A stretch of 64,000 nucleotides of DNA from Branchiostoma floridae. Lineage: Eukaryota; Chordata; Leptocardii; Amphioxiformes; Branchiostomatidae. Under the pieces are notes generated by a model. That model saw nothing but the letters and a program-made list of their open reading frames with translations, did not search any database and had not been told where the DNA came from. The translations under genes were made by a program, and so were the position numbers. This document shows, in pieces, positions 51,358 through 63,890 of this stretch; within the stretch, counting starts at the first letter, position 1, and the number at the start of each line of letters is the position of its first letter. The stretch spans positions 7,873,762 to 7,937,761 of the forward strand of contig NC_049993.1 in assembly GCF_000003815.2 (NCBI RefSeq), read 5' to 3'.

Positions 51358-53495
51358 TAAGTCAAGTCAAGTCAAGTCAAAGTTTATTGCACAACAATTG
51401 TAAAACGGGTACAATGTATGGCAAACTTAGGTAACGTTATAATGCATAAGGCAACTAGTAATATACTAGTAGTAGAAGTAACAATAGATGAAGGTTATGC
51501 AATGTTCGAAGGAACATAGTGTATGATGCATCGATGTGAAACAAATCTAGAATGTTGCTACAGACTATTTGCTAATAACATGAATCTAATACATACTACA
51601 TTCAGGCTCGATTTTATACATACTACATTCGGGCTCCATTTTATACAAGCAATATGATGGAGAGGAGACACAGCGAGGATCTTATCGTCTAGTATATTAC
51701 ATTACTATGACAATGTTCACAAATTAAGTTGATATCATGAGGTTTCTTTTCTGCATGGATGTATATATGTATTGACCTACGTAAACGGAAACAGTGTCGG
51801 GACATGACATAAGTACATGAAATAGCTCTCTGTTTGTCTTTGGTAGTGATTTGTACTTTATCGTCTGCATTAATTTAGCTCTTTCTTCTATGTAAGTCGG
51901 ACATTCTATCATGAAATGGTATTCATCTTCTACGCCTTCTTTGCATGTTGGACACAGTCTCTGGCTTGCTGGGACATTATTGTGACGGCCTTTTTCAATT
52001 TCTAACTGGTGTGAAGCAATTCTCAGTTTTGTTGTATTGGCTACGAAGGATTTGTTTTGGACCGAAAGCAAGTATTTCTCAATCTGGAATTCAGATTTTA
52101 TTTTTGAATATGTCTCGAGTTTACTGAAACTTTTGATTTTTTGTCGCCAGCTGGATAGAAACTCGTCTTTAAGGCGCTCCTTGAACATGTTTCCAAAATA
52201 GTTGGCGCTAATGGTAGGGTTCAGCCAAATATTTTGGAACCCATGTCTGCAGAGTGTATCTCGTACATGTATAACCCAGTCTTGTTCTAGTCTTACAGCT
52301 TCATTATATGCCTTTTTCACTATTCTGTCATTCGGAAGGCTGTTCAATCTTATCCAATATTTAACCAGTTGAGTCTGAGTATCTATGTATAGCGGGAACA
52401 TGCCCAATTCTCCCCTTACGGCAGCGTTAACTGAACTTTTGGGGACGCGGAGAAGTATCTTGCAGAAGTTTAGAAGAACATATTCTAGGTCGGAAACCTC
52501 GTAAGAAATCGGAGGTTGGATAACCGTAATGTTTTGTTTTGCTAAAGTATTGGAATGGTATATTATCTGTAACTTATCGTTGTACCTGCTGAGTCGAATC
52601 AGAACCGGACGGTTAGATGGTGGGTCGGATTTTTTACCGACACGATTAGCTCTACGGATATTAACATCTGATCCTAGTATCGGAGATATAATGTTGGATA
52701 CTATTTGTCTTATGTTTTCATTTGGATATTCCGTTACTCCGTTGATTGAACTGTTGTTCCCAGTATCTCGCTACAATAAAGCAAAATTGGTTTGACTAAA
52801 CTATTAAATAAATCAAGGGCTAGCGGAATGGATGGGTTGTAGTTTGATAGAAGGAGGGATCTAAGTTTGAAAGAAGCCCGGAGGGCTTTTATTCTGAGTT
52901 GTTTTGTTGCACGCTGAAATGATCCGGAGGGTGTTATATCTACCCCCAGATAGGTATAGAAGTTTGCAATGTTTAAAACCTGTCCTTGTGATTGGAAATT
53001 TGAGTTTTTGTTGTTAGCTGTTCGACCATTTTTGGAAAAAATCATCACTTTAGTTTTGTCTCTATTGATTGCTAGCTTCCAGAGTGAGCAAAATCTGTCC
53101 AGTCTTTTTAGGCACTCTTGAAGACCCTTTTCTGACTTTGAGAGGAGGACAAGGTCGTCTGCCCATAGGAGACTGTTAATTGGAGTATTATCGAGAGTGA
53201 CAGGATCACATAATGATGAAGACAACTCGGATGGAAGGTCATTTATGAAAAGGTTGAATAGAAGGGGGCTTAGGTTACACCCTTGGCGTACGCCGCACGT
53301 TGATTTAAAGTAGTCTGATAGGCCATTAGGAGTTTTAACACAATATTTTACGTTGGAATACATGGATTGTATGATTCTGAAGAATTGTCCACCTATGCCT
53401 GATGATAACAGTTTGTAGTACAAGCCATCTCTCCAAACAGAATCGAACGCTTTCTTGAAATCAACAAAGCACGCGTATAACTTGCCACCAATGTG
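51358..53495 (-). mobile_element. 5'-truncated LINE (CR1/jockey-like superfamily) with RT and C-terminal zinc-finger region
   Basis: Minus-strand frame 53490-52734 encodes the reverse transcriptase palm: CFVDFKKAFDSVWRDG, GVRQGCNLSPLLFNLFINDL, the catalytic LLWADDLVLLS, TKVMIF and YTYLGVDIT. A second frame, 52797-51724, encodes the C-terminal region: GELGMFPLYIDTQTQLVKYW, CPTCKEGVEDEYHFMIECP (a CCHC-type finger). The frames differ by one phase around 52735-52790. The 3' end at ~51358 carries a (TTGAC)n tail after AATAAA. The upstream half of the element, with the endonuclease, is missing. It lies upstream of the PLPPR-like gene. Confidence 0.9.
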
Positions 53496-55197
53496 ACCTA
53501 GCTACGCATGTCAGTAGGGAGGGAAATATTGTAATCGTATGTCCACTTTTCAAGGACAGCCACGCCTTTACCTTAAAAGGCAAGCGGTTATTAAGTTCTA
53601 GAGAAGTCTTAAAATAACTACGTCCAAAGATGTACACGTAGTTAATTGGTTGACTCAATATTAAAGACATTTTTCGCGTTAAAGTTTCAATAGTCCAATT
53701 TTGCTGATCACGCACGCAATTTTTCCTCTCTAACTTTCCCACGGGTGTTGCTGTACGTGTTTTCAAAGTTCCCGGCTTACCCACCCTCTAGAATGTGCCA
53801 TGACCTTACCTACACAATAAGGTGAAAAGCATGCCTGATATCTCACAAACACCACCTTTGGAATTCGGCGCTTCTTGTTCTTCTGCATATTTTCGCCCAA
53901 TCTCTCTATGACACATCGTTTCTGACAGACCACACCCAAAGTTTGTACCCAGGTGTTTGGAACTATTTTGATAAAAGCCATGCCATTATACCCTGAAGAT
54001 TATTGTTGAACAACACGTTTTGCACATTTTGGAAACGATCACTTATATTCTGGTATTCCTCACCTTAGCGTTTTTACAGACGCTCGTATGACGACTCCAT
54101 ATTGTTGTTAATGGTGTGCGCGAAGTGTGTATAATTGGGGTTGGGACTGAAATCACGCTGTCAGTGCCCATTTTATACCTGTGCGTCGCCTGGAGCTAAA
54201 GTCAGCATTGAACCGGCGTGGTCAGGAATGTGCAGTATTCTGGGGTGACAGGAGTGGCGTTGTCATGACTCGTGAATCTCTTCTCTAACTTGGACTGACC
54301 GCTGTTCAGAGGAGATCATCAGTTCTCAGGTATGGCGTTTGGACATAATTATTGAGATCTTGCAAGTGCCCGTACAAGTTACTGCGTGTCGTTCTGGTGA
54401 GGTGATCTTTTGTAGTCCCTGCACTGTGATACGCGCATACCATCAAGGTCGATTTCTGACTTATAATAAGATCGTTGTGTAGAGGTACTCCTACACGTGC
54501 AGGTACAATTTACAATTTGTGTATTAGTAATATCAAGTCAGGTATAAAAAAGTCAGAATTTAAGTTTGAAAGTTATAACATACTTAGTATTTAAGCTCCT
54601 AATCAGCCTATATTTGCTAATGGTGCTTTACAGTACCTACGTATTAGCTAACATTGGCCATTTTTTCTTGAACATGTAAAGGGTTACCTTCACCGCAGTA
54701 ACACTGTTCTAGAATTTAAAGTCAAAGTGTGTGTTGTCCCTTTCAAGCTGTTTTTATATTTCAATGCCTAAAGAACACGCTTACTGATCTGGTGTTCGAG
54801 AAAATGTTTTCCTTTTGGTTCAACAAAGATTTGAACGTTTTGCGTGTCACCATGTTCAGTCTAAGCTTGAGACTCCAGGGTATAAAACGTCTAGAGTGGT
54901 AAAATGTTCAACCAGGCAGTGGCGATAGAAGGCAATAATTACCCTTCCCTCAAGCAAGCTGAATTCTTTGCCCAACTTCGACCCCATTATCTTCATTCAT
55001 AAACGGCTTGGCAAGATCATCTAAGATTTGTAAGCGGATGGGTAAAGGGTAAAAGTCATAGCTCCGTGCCCTGAGAATAAACTTTGTTTATTGTTCGACT
55101 ATTGTTTAAAGTCCTTGAAATCACAGCGAGGATATCCAAGGTCACTTACCACTCTGTCATGCGTTTTCAGCAGAACGTGTTCAACAGGAGAACAAAG
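53496..55197. other. Upstream region of the TIE gene; possible 5' UTR exon ending 54329
   Basis: A CAG-GTATGG donor-like junction at 54329/54330 and an acceptor-like GCGTTTTCAG ending at 55170 could bound a non-coding first exon and intron. No other feature was recognised. Confidence 0.3.
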
Positions 55198-58100
55198 ATG
55201 GCGGATCCGGACATTCTGACCTTCATCGTCACCGCCTGTCTTATCTCACAATACAACACTGCAGGTAAAGTTAAACACTTCTGATATTTTTATGAAGAAT
55301 GTCTGCAAACATATATAATTTGAATTACCACACATAAGAAAGGCAAGATCGGAGTATCAAATCACGAAGATGTTACTGTAAACTTGTAAGGCAACAAACA
55401 AACAAACAAACAAACAAACAAACAAACAAAATGGTGAGACAAGGGTAACACGTAGAAACTCGTAATGGAATGGCCATTTTTCTTGCTTTTGAAAAGACAC
55501 AATTGGCACTTATGTGTGTTTCTTCTTTCCTGTGTTTTTGCGTATCCGTTACATGTATGTATGTGTGTGTGTGTAGGTGCGTGCGTGTAACGTTATACAT
55601 TTAATTTGTGTCTGTGTGTGTCAGCATGTGTCTGCGTGTGTGTGTGTGTGTGTGCAAGAGGCTGCCATCTATCCTTTGTTAATCCCACTAACTCGGTCTG
55701 TAAAACACACACCACAACCAGCTTAGTTTTTAAAGGCGTGTTCAACATACAGAAGCAGCTTAAAAGACAGAAGCAATTTACAAATAACCTCTCATTACTT
55801 TCACTGGCACTACACAGAAGGTAATAGTGGATGTCAGACATACTTTTTAGGTCACTGCGCTCGTGTGAGAGTATGCTCACCCAGGTTATTAACAAGACGT
55901 CACTCAGACAGCCTTAAGAACGTTACGAACCAGGAGACATGTTGTATGAGTTAAGAAGACTTGCACGGAGGTCATAAAAACATTCCTAAAGAATGACGTT
56001 GCTGAAAATCTAGGCCAAAGGGGAAATTATCAAATCATTGACCTGCAACAAAAGTCAAATGCTCAACCCGTCCCCAATCATTATTTTTCGTCCCTGAATT
56101 CTTTGCCAAGTCTTTTTGCACTAAGAATTCGCATCCTTCCACATCCCAACTACCTTAAGCGCATGTGAACGCCTTCCCTTTTTATCGTTAATCCCTTCTG
56201 ACATATCTTAATCCGAAAATTCCACCAACAGCGACTGTCATGTCAGCAAGGTCGTTCGACAGGTCGCCTGTGCGCATGCCCGGTTCTTTTGAATGAAAAA
56301 ATAGCGACGCCCAGTAATTAGAGTGTTCCATGACCCCTAAAGAATGACAAGTCTGTGGTCTGTCTACTTAAAGGGCGTGGCAGGAGCACAAATCAAGATA
56401 TTCTGCTAATGTACCAGGTGTAGACTGTATAATGATATGGACAGCCAACTTAAGCTCTTATTGTCGAGTGTACACATAACATCACACAAACATCTTTAAT
56501 CTGGTTGTCATTGGTTGGAAAGGCTGGCTACGGGACAGTAATTTGCTTTGAAAGTCAGGAAGTCAACATCGTAGCGTCTTCCCAGCCGTCTATGTTATGG
56601 CCCATCCACTTTTCATCCTAAGTAGTTAGGGACGCTTGCGTTCGCACTAGCTTTAGGGCATTGTCACCGGAAAACCACTTACTGTACCTACCGGAAAATA
56701 ATGCGGTGTTAGCCATTAGATATCGGAAATGTTGTCAAGGATGCTCCACTGTGAAATCAGATGACGTCATCCACAAACAATCTGGAAAATCCAAGTCGTT
56801 TTAGCGCACTAGCTGTGATTTAAAAAATGGCCATGAAATGAGGAGCGCGTTGCCTAATATAGATAGTTAATGACTAGTCTTACAAATAAAGCAAAGAGAA
56901 CTATTCCCCGCTGCAATGGTTTTGTACACGTGCGCTTTGTCTAAATCATTTCTGATTGTGTGTAAAGCATTTTGGGCTACGATACAAATTTACTTCATAT
57001 AACAGATATGAACTTGTATAGTAGACTTGCAAACCAATACGACTTGCTATAGTTACAACCGTAGTATAGTGACATGTGCAACTTCACAAACACTGCATGC
57101 AAGTCGCCTGCATTAAGTAAAATTCGTTGAAATTCAGTTTGAATGGATCAATCATACTGACGAAATTGAATACTCTTCCGTTTTTCCTACCCCAAAATAA
57201 AATGTTTTCTTATTTTTCCTAATGTTGATGAAGAATCTCATGTACAGTACTAGAAATATAAAGTACATAGAATTTATTGCAGGTTCTTGCCCGAGGGCTA
57301 ATTGCATGTGACAAATAAGCTAAGAAAGTTAGGCATGAACAAACTTATACTGGTAATACAGCTGCACTACGTAGTTAGGATATGTGTGTTCTTATACTAG
57401 TACATACACAAAAATGAACTACAAATTGATTGGACACACGGATGATTCTCTGCCTAGTCTGTGTCCGGGGCTGTAACTGGCCCCTCTCCGCAGATGTTTG
57501 GCGGGCTGCGGCTGCTATAAGCGAGATTTAATCAGGCTATTCTCTACTCATAGATGCCGCTGCACTCGATGTGACTCTCTTGAGCTCCAAACATTTTCTG
57601 GATGACTCGTCCGTGACGGAGTTTCTGTGCCGAGCGCCAGTGAACACCATCACACAGCACAGCTTCCCATCTGAGTCACCCAACTCCAGGCCGATCAAGA
57701 GGGAGGGTGGAACAGGGCCGGGAAATCCGTTTACTGTAGCCTCAAGCGAAAGGGTAATTTGGACTTATGAGAATGATATTTCTTTAGACATTTAAAGCTA
57801 ACACAAATACTTGAGTTAGCATGTTTTGGGAACCCACTCACGTGACCAACTCAGTCGTGTTCGTCCACTAATCAATGTTATCATAAATATGTCCATTGCA
57901 CAAATAAATGATCATCAAAAAAGATACCATTGTAAAGATTCGCAAAAATGAAACAGCGTTCTGACGATATATATAACAGCGGAGATATGATCGAGCGAGG
58001 AGTAAATCCGAGGTTCAATATAGGTTCCTTTAGGCGTTATCATGACAAATCAAGTCCATTAACAAATGAGTCTCGTGATCTTTATGTAACGCTAAAGTTG

Positions 58101-61100
58101 CATCTTATTTTTGACCGTGCTATGTCATTATTTATCAATTTTCTTTGTAAGGAACACATCTGCAAAGGGAGGCTTCATCTGTTTATTTTGTAATGTTTTT
58201 GTTGAACTTAATGGAAAATGAATGAATAAATTTAAAAAAAAAAACAAGAACAAGAACAAAAAATAAACAAACAAAGGAGTCTGATGCACGTTTTCCTGAA
58301 CTGTTAGAATACACTAATTACAAACGTGATGATCCTACAATGCAGGTCGGAACCGTCCCGTATGGCGCCATGTTCTATGCGGACGCAGGAGACAGACGAG
58401 TCGGAGCATTTTCATGCTCTGTGACGCAAAACGGGCAGACAGGAAAGGCCGTTGCCTTTAAGATCAAGGAAACAGGTGAGCTTAGACGCTCCGTCGGAAT
58501 TCCCATTTTATGTTTTCGGTGCCACTCGTATCGGGGCGGTAATTTTCCGCCTGGTCATCGAACGAAAAAATTCTTATGCCGTAAACTTGACTTAAGCCGT
58601 AAGTTCGATATCTTTAGATGTAAACTTTCGCATTCTTATCAGGTCATGTCACAACCGTCATTGGCGTAAGGTCTGTGTCCTAGTCTCTGTTAAAGCCATG
58701 CGACTTCCTTTCGATGTCACGATGTAATTTTCGTCAAATCATACAATTGATTGTCATCCTCAAACCAATAGGTTTAAGTGGGGAAACCCCATGCATTGGT
58801 CAAACAATCTTGTGTGATCTTATGTTCGGTACAGCATATGTCCTACCCGAGGCGTTCACTGTGAGAGCCAACATCGGGGAAAGCGCGACTTTACAAGTGA
58901 CCAAAACGGGCACTTGGCAGCAGAACTGGACAGACGACCAGATCAGATGGAGCAAAGATGGACAGGTATTAAACGTCTCTCTGAAACAAAAAGGGGGAGG
59001 TGGGAGGGGTCAATGTAAAGGTAAAGGTAGACCTTGGCCGTGATATTAAGGCCATAGGGGCAGTAGGCACGGTACTAGAAGGCAGAGCCCAACCCTGTCC
59101 TCTCACTACTTTTTTCCCCAGCCGAAGTCAGGTGCCCCTTTTTGCACCTGAGTACTAGAGGCAGGAAGTTTTGCTTTTCCCAAGGACACAAGATCGACGT
59201 GGAAAAGGTCGTTATGTTGAAATTGTGCCATGGCCCATTGATCGTTTGTGTCAGTAGAAGTGCCGGTTTATCTACAACAATAACGTATTTTTGTTGAATA
59301 TGCAACAAACAAACAAACAAACAAACCGACAGACAGACAGACAGACAGACAGACAGATAAGCAAGAAACAATTTGACAAAGAAACAACAAAAAACTACGA
59401 TTTTGGCCGAAGAACATTCATTGACATCATAGTTATGTTGTGCTGAATTTTCTTGTTGCAATTTTGTGAAACAAACGGAGGAAGGTGTATTCAACAACAG
59501 CTAACTGTAGAGGACCATGCTGAACTCTGGAGTAACGCGAATGCCACGCCCCCCCCCCTTCGATGACGTTTGTTTCGAATAGGCGACTCACTGAATCAGT
59601 GGCTATGTTCTATCCACAGTAGCCCCCTTCTTCCCCTTAGCTGGACAGTGGTTGGACCATTTAAATCTTAATGTGTGATGTGACACCAATCTCTCTCTGT
59701 CTGTCTATACTTCTATCGTGGTGTAGAGAGTTCAGAATTTCATTAACACCTAGGTGAGTTCTTGTTTGGTCAGACGCTCTGTGGAAGTGGCACTGTGGGT
59801 CAAGATGTTAGGAGACACAAGAAGTTGAAGTTGGGTAACCGGTAAGCCAAAAAAAGGAGAAGAAACTGATGAAGGGACTAGCTCTGTTGTCAGGCCACAT
59901 CTGTACCATTTTCAAAAGTATTAGGAAAACCCTGAATAAGTTGTTACAATGTTCAGTTTTAAATGGTTATTCATATGACATTGATGGATTGCTTGATAGA
60001 GGGCTCAGTTGAAAATTGCATTGTGATACATCAATGAAATGAGAGTTTTGTACTTTGTTGTAATATGATGTGCTTTAACATTATGACATAGGTACTAGTA
60101 CCAGGCCGACAGGGACTCCAGCTGACCATCCCCAATGTACAGACAGCTGATGGAGGAATATACGAGGCCTACATGGATGGGCAACGGGACACGTGGAACC
60201 ATGCCTTCGCCAGACTTATTGTCAGAGGTATATCAAGCACGGGCATTATTGAATAATTCTAGTAGATTTGTGGTATTTCAGGGATGCTGGATCGTATGGC
60301 TCCTACCATGTGTGATAATAACCCTGGCGGCAGAACGCTTCATCTGCCGAAAAGAGAGCCTTATGAATCCAAAGTAGACTGACTACTTCAGTTACTGTAA
60401 ATGCATTTAAGTTCACGGGGATTTGATTTCGCGGTAACACCATCGACTGCAGTCTAATACCATAATAGAAAAATAATCGCGGTGGTTTTAAGCTCGCGGT
60501 GAAGTGGTCACCGCGAAAACTGCAAACATTAATCCACCGCGAACATTTCTGCATTTACAGTATACAGTACAATCCTTTGTTCCCAGCCTGTCCTACAGGC
60601 ATGTGGGGGCTCCCACAGTGCACCAACACCTGCCCTGCCTGTAACAACGGAGGTGTGTGCGACCCCGAGACAGGCCGCTGCATCTGCAGTCCTGGCTTCC
60701 ACGGCACAAACTGTAACTCAGGTAGCGCATCTGTTTTTTTTTATATTACTGTTAAGTGTTTCACTCTTGCATTTAGAGCAAGGCAAGAAAACTTTCATTA
60801 TGTGCCCAGGTCTGAAGGATGATTATTACGGCTCTGTAGATATAGGTACAGCTATTAACCAATTACAGTCTTACTTACCTTCTCGATACCTCTCTATTTG
60901 TGACAACTTGTCACATACTTAGAAACATTACAACAGTGTCTTAGATCATTTTTAAGGAAACAAAGCATCCAATGTAATCCACAGAAACTTTCTGTGGCAT
61001 TTAACTGCATGAACACTTACTAATAGCCTTTTCATATAGCTGTAATGTTTTCCCCCTCTCACTCCCAGTATGTGACGCTCCCCACAAGTTCGGCCAGACG

Positions 61101-63495
61101 TGCAGCCACATCTGTACTTCCAAGGACTGCAATCAGAAGCTGCTGTGTGCGGCTGACCCCTTCGGCTGTTCCTGTGCCCCCAGCTTCAGAGGCATCATGT
61201 GCACGGAAAGTAAGGAACCACAATTGCCAAGGGTCTTTGTAACAGAAGACTGAGAATTATAATACCATTCACTATGACCTTTTAAGCTGCCAGGACCAGG
61301 TAACTATGATCCCTGATATATGCCCTGTGTGTTGCAGCTGATTATAACTGGGATAGGTTATTCAACAACTGCATACATGTGTGTAGCAAAACCTGGAAGT
61401 TGGTGCGTCAATCTTGTTCGTGGGTTTCAGGTCAGAGGTCAAACCATGACACTGAGAGCATGGGAAACAACATTCACTGTGATCTTCGTGTTATAATCAT
61501 CTGCTTTACACAAGTTTCCATCGTAGTCATGAGGTGAATCAAACTATTAGCATTATGAGCACAGGTTACCAGAGTTATTACATTTACATGTTGCTTACAT
61601 TTGTAGTGAGTGGCAGAGTTAGGGTAACACAGAGAGGAGGTCCAGACGCATCACACTCCAGAACTGCCTGAAGTGTCGGTCGATTCCTTTTTGCCATTCA
61701 GAGTTAACATAAACCAGATGGGCCAGGACTCCCATATGTGTTGGAACCTAGTACTCACACATTAGCACTGTATTAGGCCCACTTTACATTACGCTTTTCG
61801 CGTTAGCGGGAGCCCGGGCCCGTGTAAAGAGAGTTCCTGTTAACGTAGTCTTCAAATTTTCTCCCGTCCACTCCGAAGTGTACGCCCGTAGGCTCAGCGG
61901 GATTCCCCGACAACTTCAAACTGTATATAAAGAGAACTCGTCGGGCTCACGTTAGCGGGAGGTCAGGGTTCAGCAATTAGCATAAAGCTAATTTGTAGAA
62001 TTCTGTATCACACAGTGTGCCCTGGACAAACTTCTGCCAAAAGGTCGCCGGTAACCTTACGTAACTACAAATCGTCCGGTTGATAGGATCGCCACCTCGT
62101 GCCAAAGCAAGGGCAGCGGGGTATTAAAAGCAGGGTGAATTCTAGCTGGGCGACGTCCCATCAACATCTCCCGGTATCTCAGGCGTCTCCTGCGCGCTAG
62201 CCTTGCTCCCTGCCCCATGTTGGACATAACGCGAATGAGGCACGTAAAGAAAAACACCTAAAACACGGCGAGAAACAAATGTGGTGGCGGCTCTCCCGCC
62301 ATATATTTGATTTGCGCCTTATGTCACAGTGGGTCAGGTAAGGTCACTACAACATGCCATAAGCACCGCGGGTGCCCTGCCATATTTCCGGTCGGTGTGT
62401 AAAGAGGTGCCGATAGCGGCGTCCAGACAGCGGGAAATTTCACCGCTGACGCGAAAAGCGTAATGTAAAGTGGGCCTTAGTTTGATTGTTTTTGATTAAT
62501 GTGTTTCTAGGGTGCAGTACTGGAACATTTGGAGCAGGCTGTACCCAGACTTGCAACTGTATTGGTACTTGCGATAGGGCCTCAGGGGCATGTGATGCAC
62601 AGGGGTGCTCAGCAGGGTGGACTGGTCCAAGCTGTCAAGGTAATTCAAACTCTATTAGTAAAATCAACACGGCAGCCAAGTACGTTTTCTATACAAGCTA
62701 AATTTTTAAAAAAGAGACCTTTTTTACACAACAATTGCTTTATTTCCACTGATGTTTCGGTGGCCGTCTGTCACCTTCAATTTAGACAGGTTCACATTGT
62801 ACTGCAGCGATAGGTGAAAAGAAAGCAGTAGTTCTGTAAAAAAAGTCTCTTTATTCAGTGACACACCAACCTGATGAAGGTATTCATGGAAGCTAAATTT
62901 TGTTGACTTTCAAACAGACTGAGAGTATACTGAATTATTATGATTACACAGTGCTAGGAAAATAAGGACAGCTTAACGGCCCCATCTATGAAATACCATT
63001 CAAGGGTCATTTGGTAAATCATTTGCAACATTTCAATGTTCCTTCATGATACAGAATTAGTGAAAAACCTAAAGAATACTACCATAATATTCTTTTAAAA
63101 CGACAGGGTTAAACTTATTTTCCAGTCATGTCAAACACGAAAATGTTTCTCACCATTCAAGTCTTTTCCTAACTGTGTGTGTAAAAGTACAGACATTCTC
63201 CCCTGACTGTTTTTTATAGAGTACATTTTTACAGTGCAGCATCATTTCTGTGAATCCAAGAACAACGAATAACTGCCTTATCAATGAAATAACTCTACAT
63301 CACCCTTCCCTGTTCACAGAGCGTGCCCCTGTCGATGTAACCCTTGTGAGTTCCTCCCACATCCTTGATGGTAATGCAACAGACCTCCTCTGCCGCACGG
63401 CACAGGGAACCATACAACAGTTTCAGTCATGGCCGGTCAGGAGGGTCGGGGGTGTTGGTCCAGGAAATCCCTTTGACGATGCCTCTTCCCAACGG
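55198..63495 (+). CDS. TIE: TIE-type receptor tyrosine kinase, N-terminal extracellular part (runs off the window)
   Basis: Coding exons 55198-55264, 57554-57753, 58346-58475, 58835-58965, 60092-60227, 60587-60721, 61069-61209, 62511-62639 and 63320-63495 join in phase to 415 codons with an open 3' end. Order: hydrophobic leader (ILTFIVTACLI), Ig1 (~27-132), Ig2 (~133-221), three EGF-like repeats (~222-266, 267-313, 314-356), start of Ig3 (357-). It matches human TEK/TIE1: AFARLIVRACPTGMWG against AFTRLIVRRCEAQKWG, NNGGVCDPETGRCICSPGF against NNGVCHEDTGECICPPGF, and DPFGCSCAPSFRG against DPYGCSCATGWKG. FNIII, transmembrane and kinase exons must lie past 64000. In-frame ATG 55159 would add 13 residues with a basic patch and may give a better signal peptide. 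Confidence 0.9.
55391..55430. repeat. (CAAA)n microsatellite
   Basis: About ten CAAA units in TIE intron 1. Confidence 0.9.
55556..55656. repeat. (GT)n-rich microsatellite
   Basis: Interrupted GT runs over ~100 bases in TIE intron 1. Confidence 0.85.
55657..57553 (+). other. Remainder of TIE intron 1; nothing recognised
   Basis: About 1.9 kb without an exon-like frame, resolvable transposon ends or tandem repeats. Confidence 0.4.
59010..59215 (-). mobile_element. SINE of the same family as those in HECTD3, in TIE intron 4
   Basis: On the minus strand the core CGATCTTGTGTCCTTGGGAAAA is followed ~170 bases later by a CTACCTTTACCTTTA tail, as in the copy at 29790-29985. A tRNA-like head is not obvious, so the copy is probably 5'-truncated. 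It begins ~45 bp after TIE exon 4. Confidence 0.65.
59305..59358. repeat. (CAAA)n-(CAGA)n compound microsatellite
   Basis: About five CAAA units followed by about seven CAGA units. Confidence 0.9.
60395..60560. mobile_element. TA-flanked MITE with TTCGCGGT motifs, 166 bp
   Basis: Ends CTGTAAATGCA and TGCATTTACAG are exact inverted repeats with TA on both outer sides (60393-60394, 60561-60562). The interior matches the copy at 45169-45376. It ends 26 bp before TIE exon 6, so it lies over or next to the branch-point region of that intron. Confidence 0.8.
61776..62476. mobile_element. PIF/Harbinger-like non-autonomous element, 701 bp, in TIE intron 7
   Basis: The ends GGCCCACTTTACATTACGC and the complement of GCGTAATGTAAAGTGGGCC are exact over ~25 bases and extend to ~35. 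TTA flanks both sides (61773-61775, 62477-62479), the TWA target of PIF/Harbinger. A minus-strand frame at 62057-62257 (Arg-rich) is not recognisable as transposase. It ends 34 bp before TIE exon 8. Confidence 0.85.
62705..62855. mobile_element. Possible inverted-repeat element in TIE intron 8
   Basis: AAAAGAGACCTTTTTTACA near 62709 and TGTAAAAAAAGTCTCTTT near 62836 are inverted copies. The interior contains CTGATGTTTCGGTGGCCGTC. Boundaries and target site were not resolved. Confidence 0.35.
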
Positions 63496-63890
63496 GTATG
63501 TAGTTTGGAAGAAATGTTCTCTTGTTGTTTCGCATCTTCATAGTTGCTTAGATGGCTGTCTTTCCACTCTGGTGCAATGAGATAAATAGACTATGGTATT
63601 TTGTTGTTTGAAGTAGGCGATTTCAAAACTTTCCAAAGTCTGAAAGTGGTTGCAAGGTATTGAGGTTACTGCCTGGACAAAATGGGAAGAGCACCCAAAG
63701 CCATTTACATGTAGGAACCCTTTGGAGTATGGGCACGTGTGACTTGGAACAGCATTAAAAAAATATCCATAAAATAAAAATATCAGTTTTGATGCTTAAG
63801 ATGATATTGTACTTCATAAAAGAATACATTTGTATATCATGTATCATCAGTAAAAGCTACAAAATATATGCTTCTGTTGGTGTAACGCTA

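Noticed and set aside
52529-52795. Plus-strand 88-codon frame
   Set aside because: It is antisense to the LINE coding region.
55373-55895. Frames rich in FVCLFVCL and THTHTQT
   Set aside because: Products of (CAAA)n and (GT)n microsatellites.
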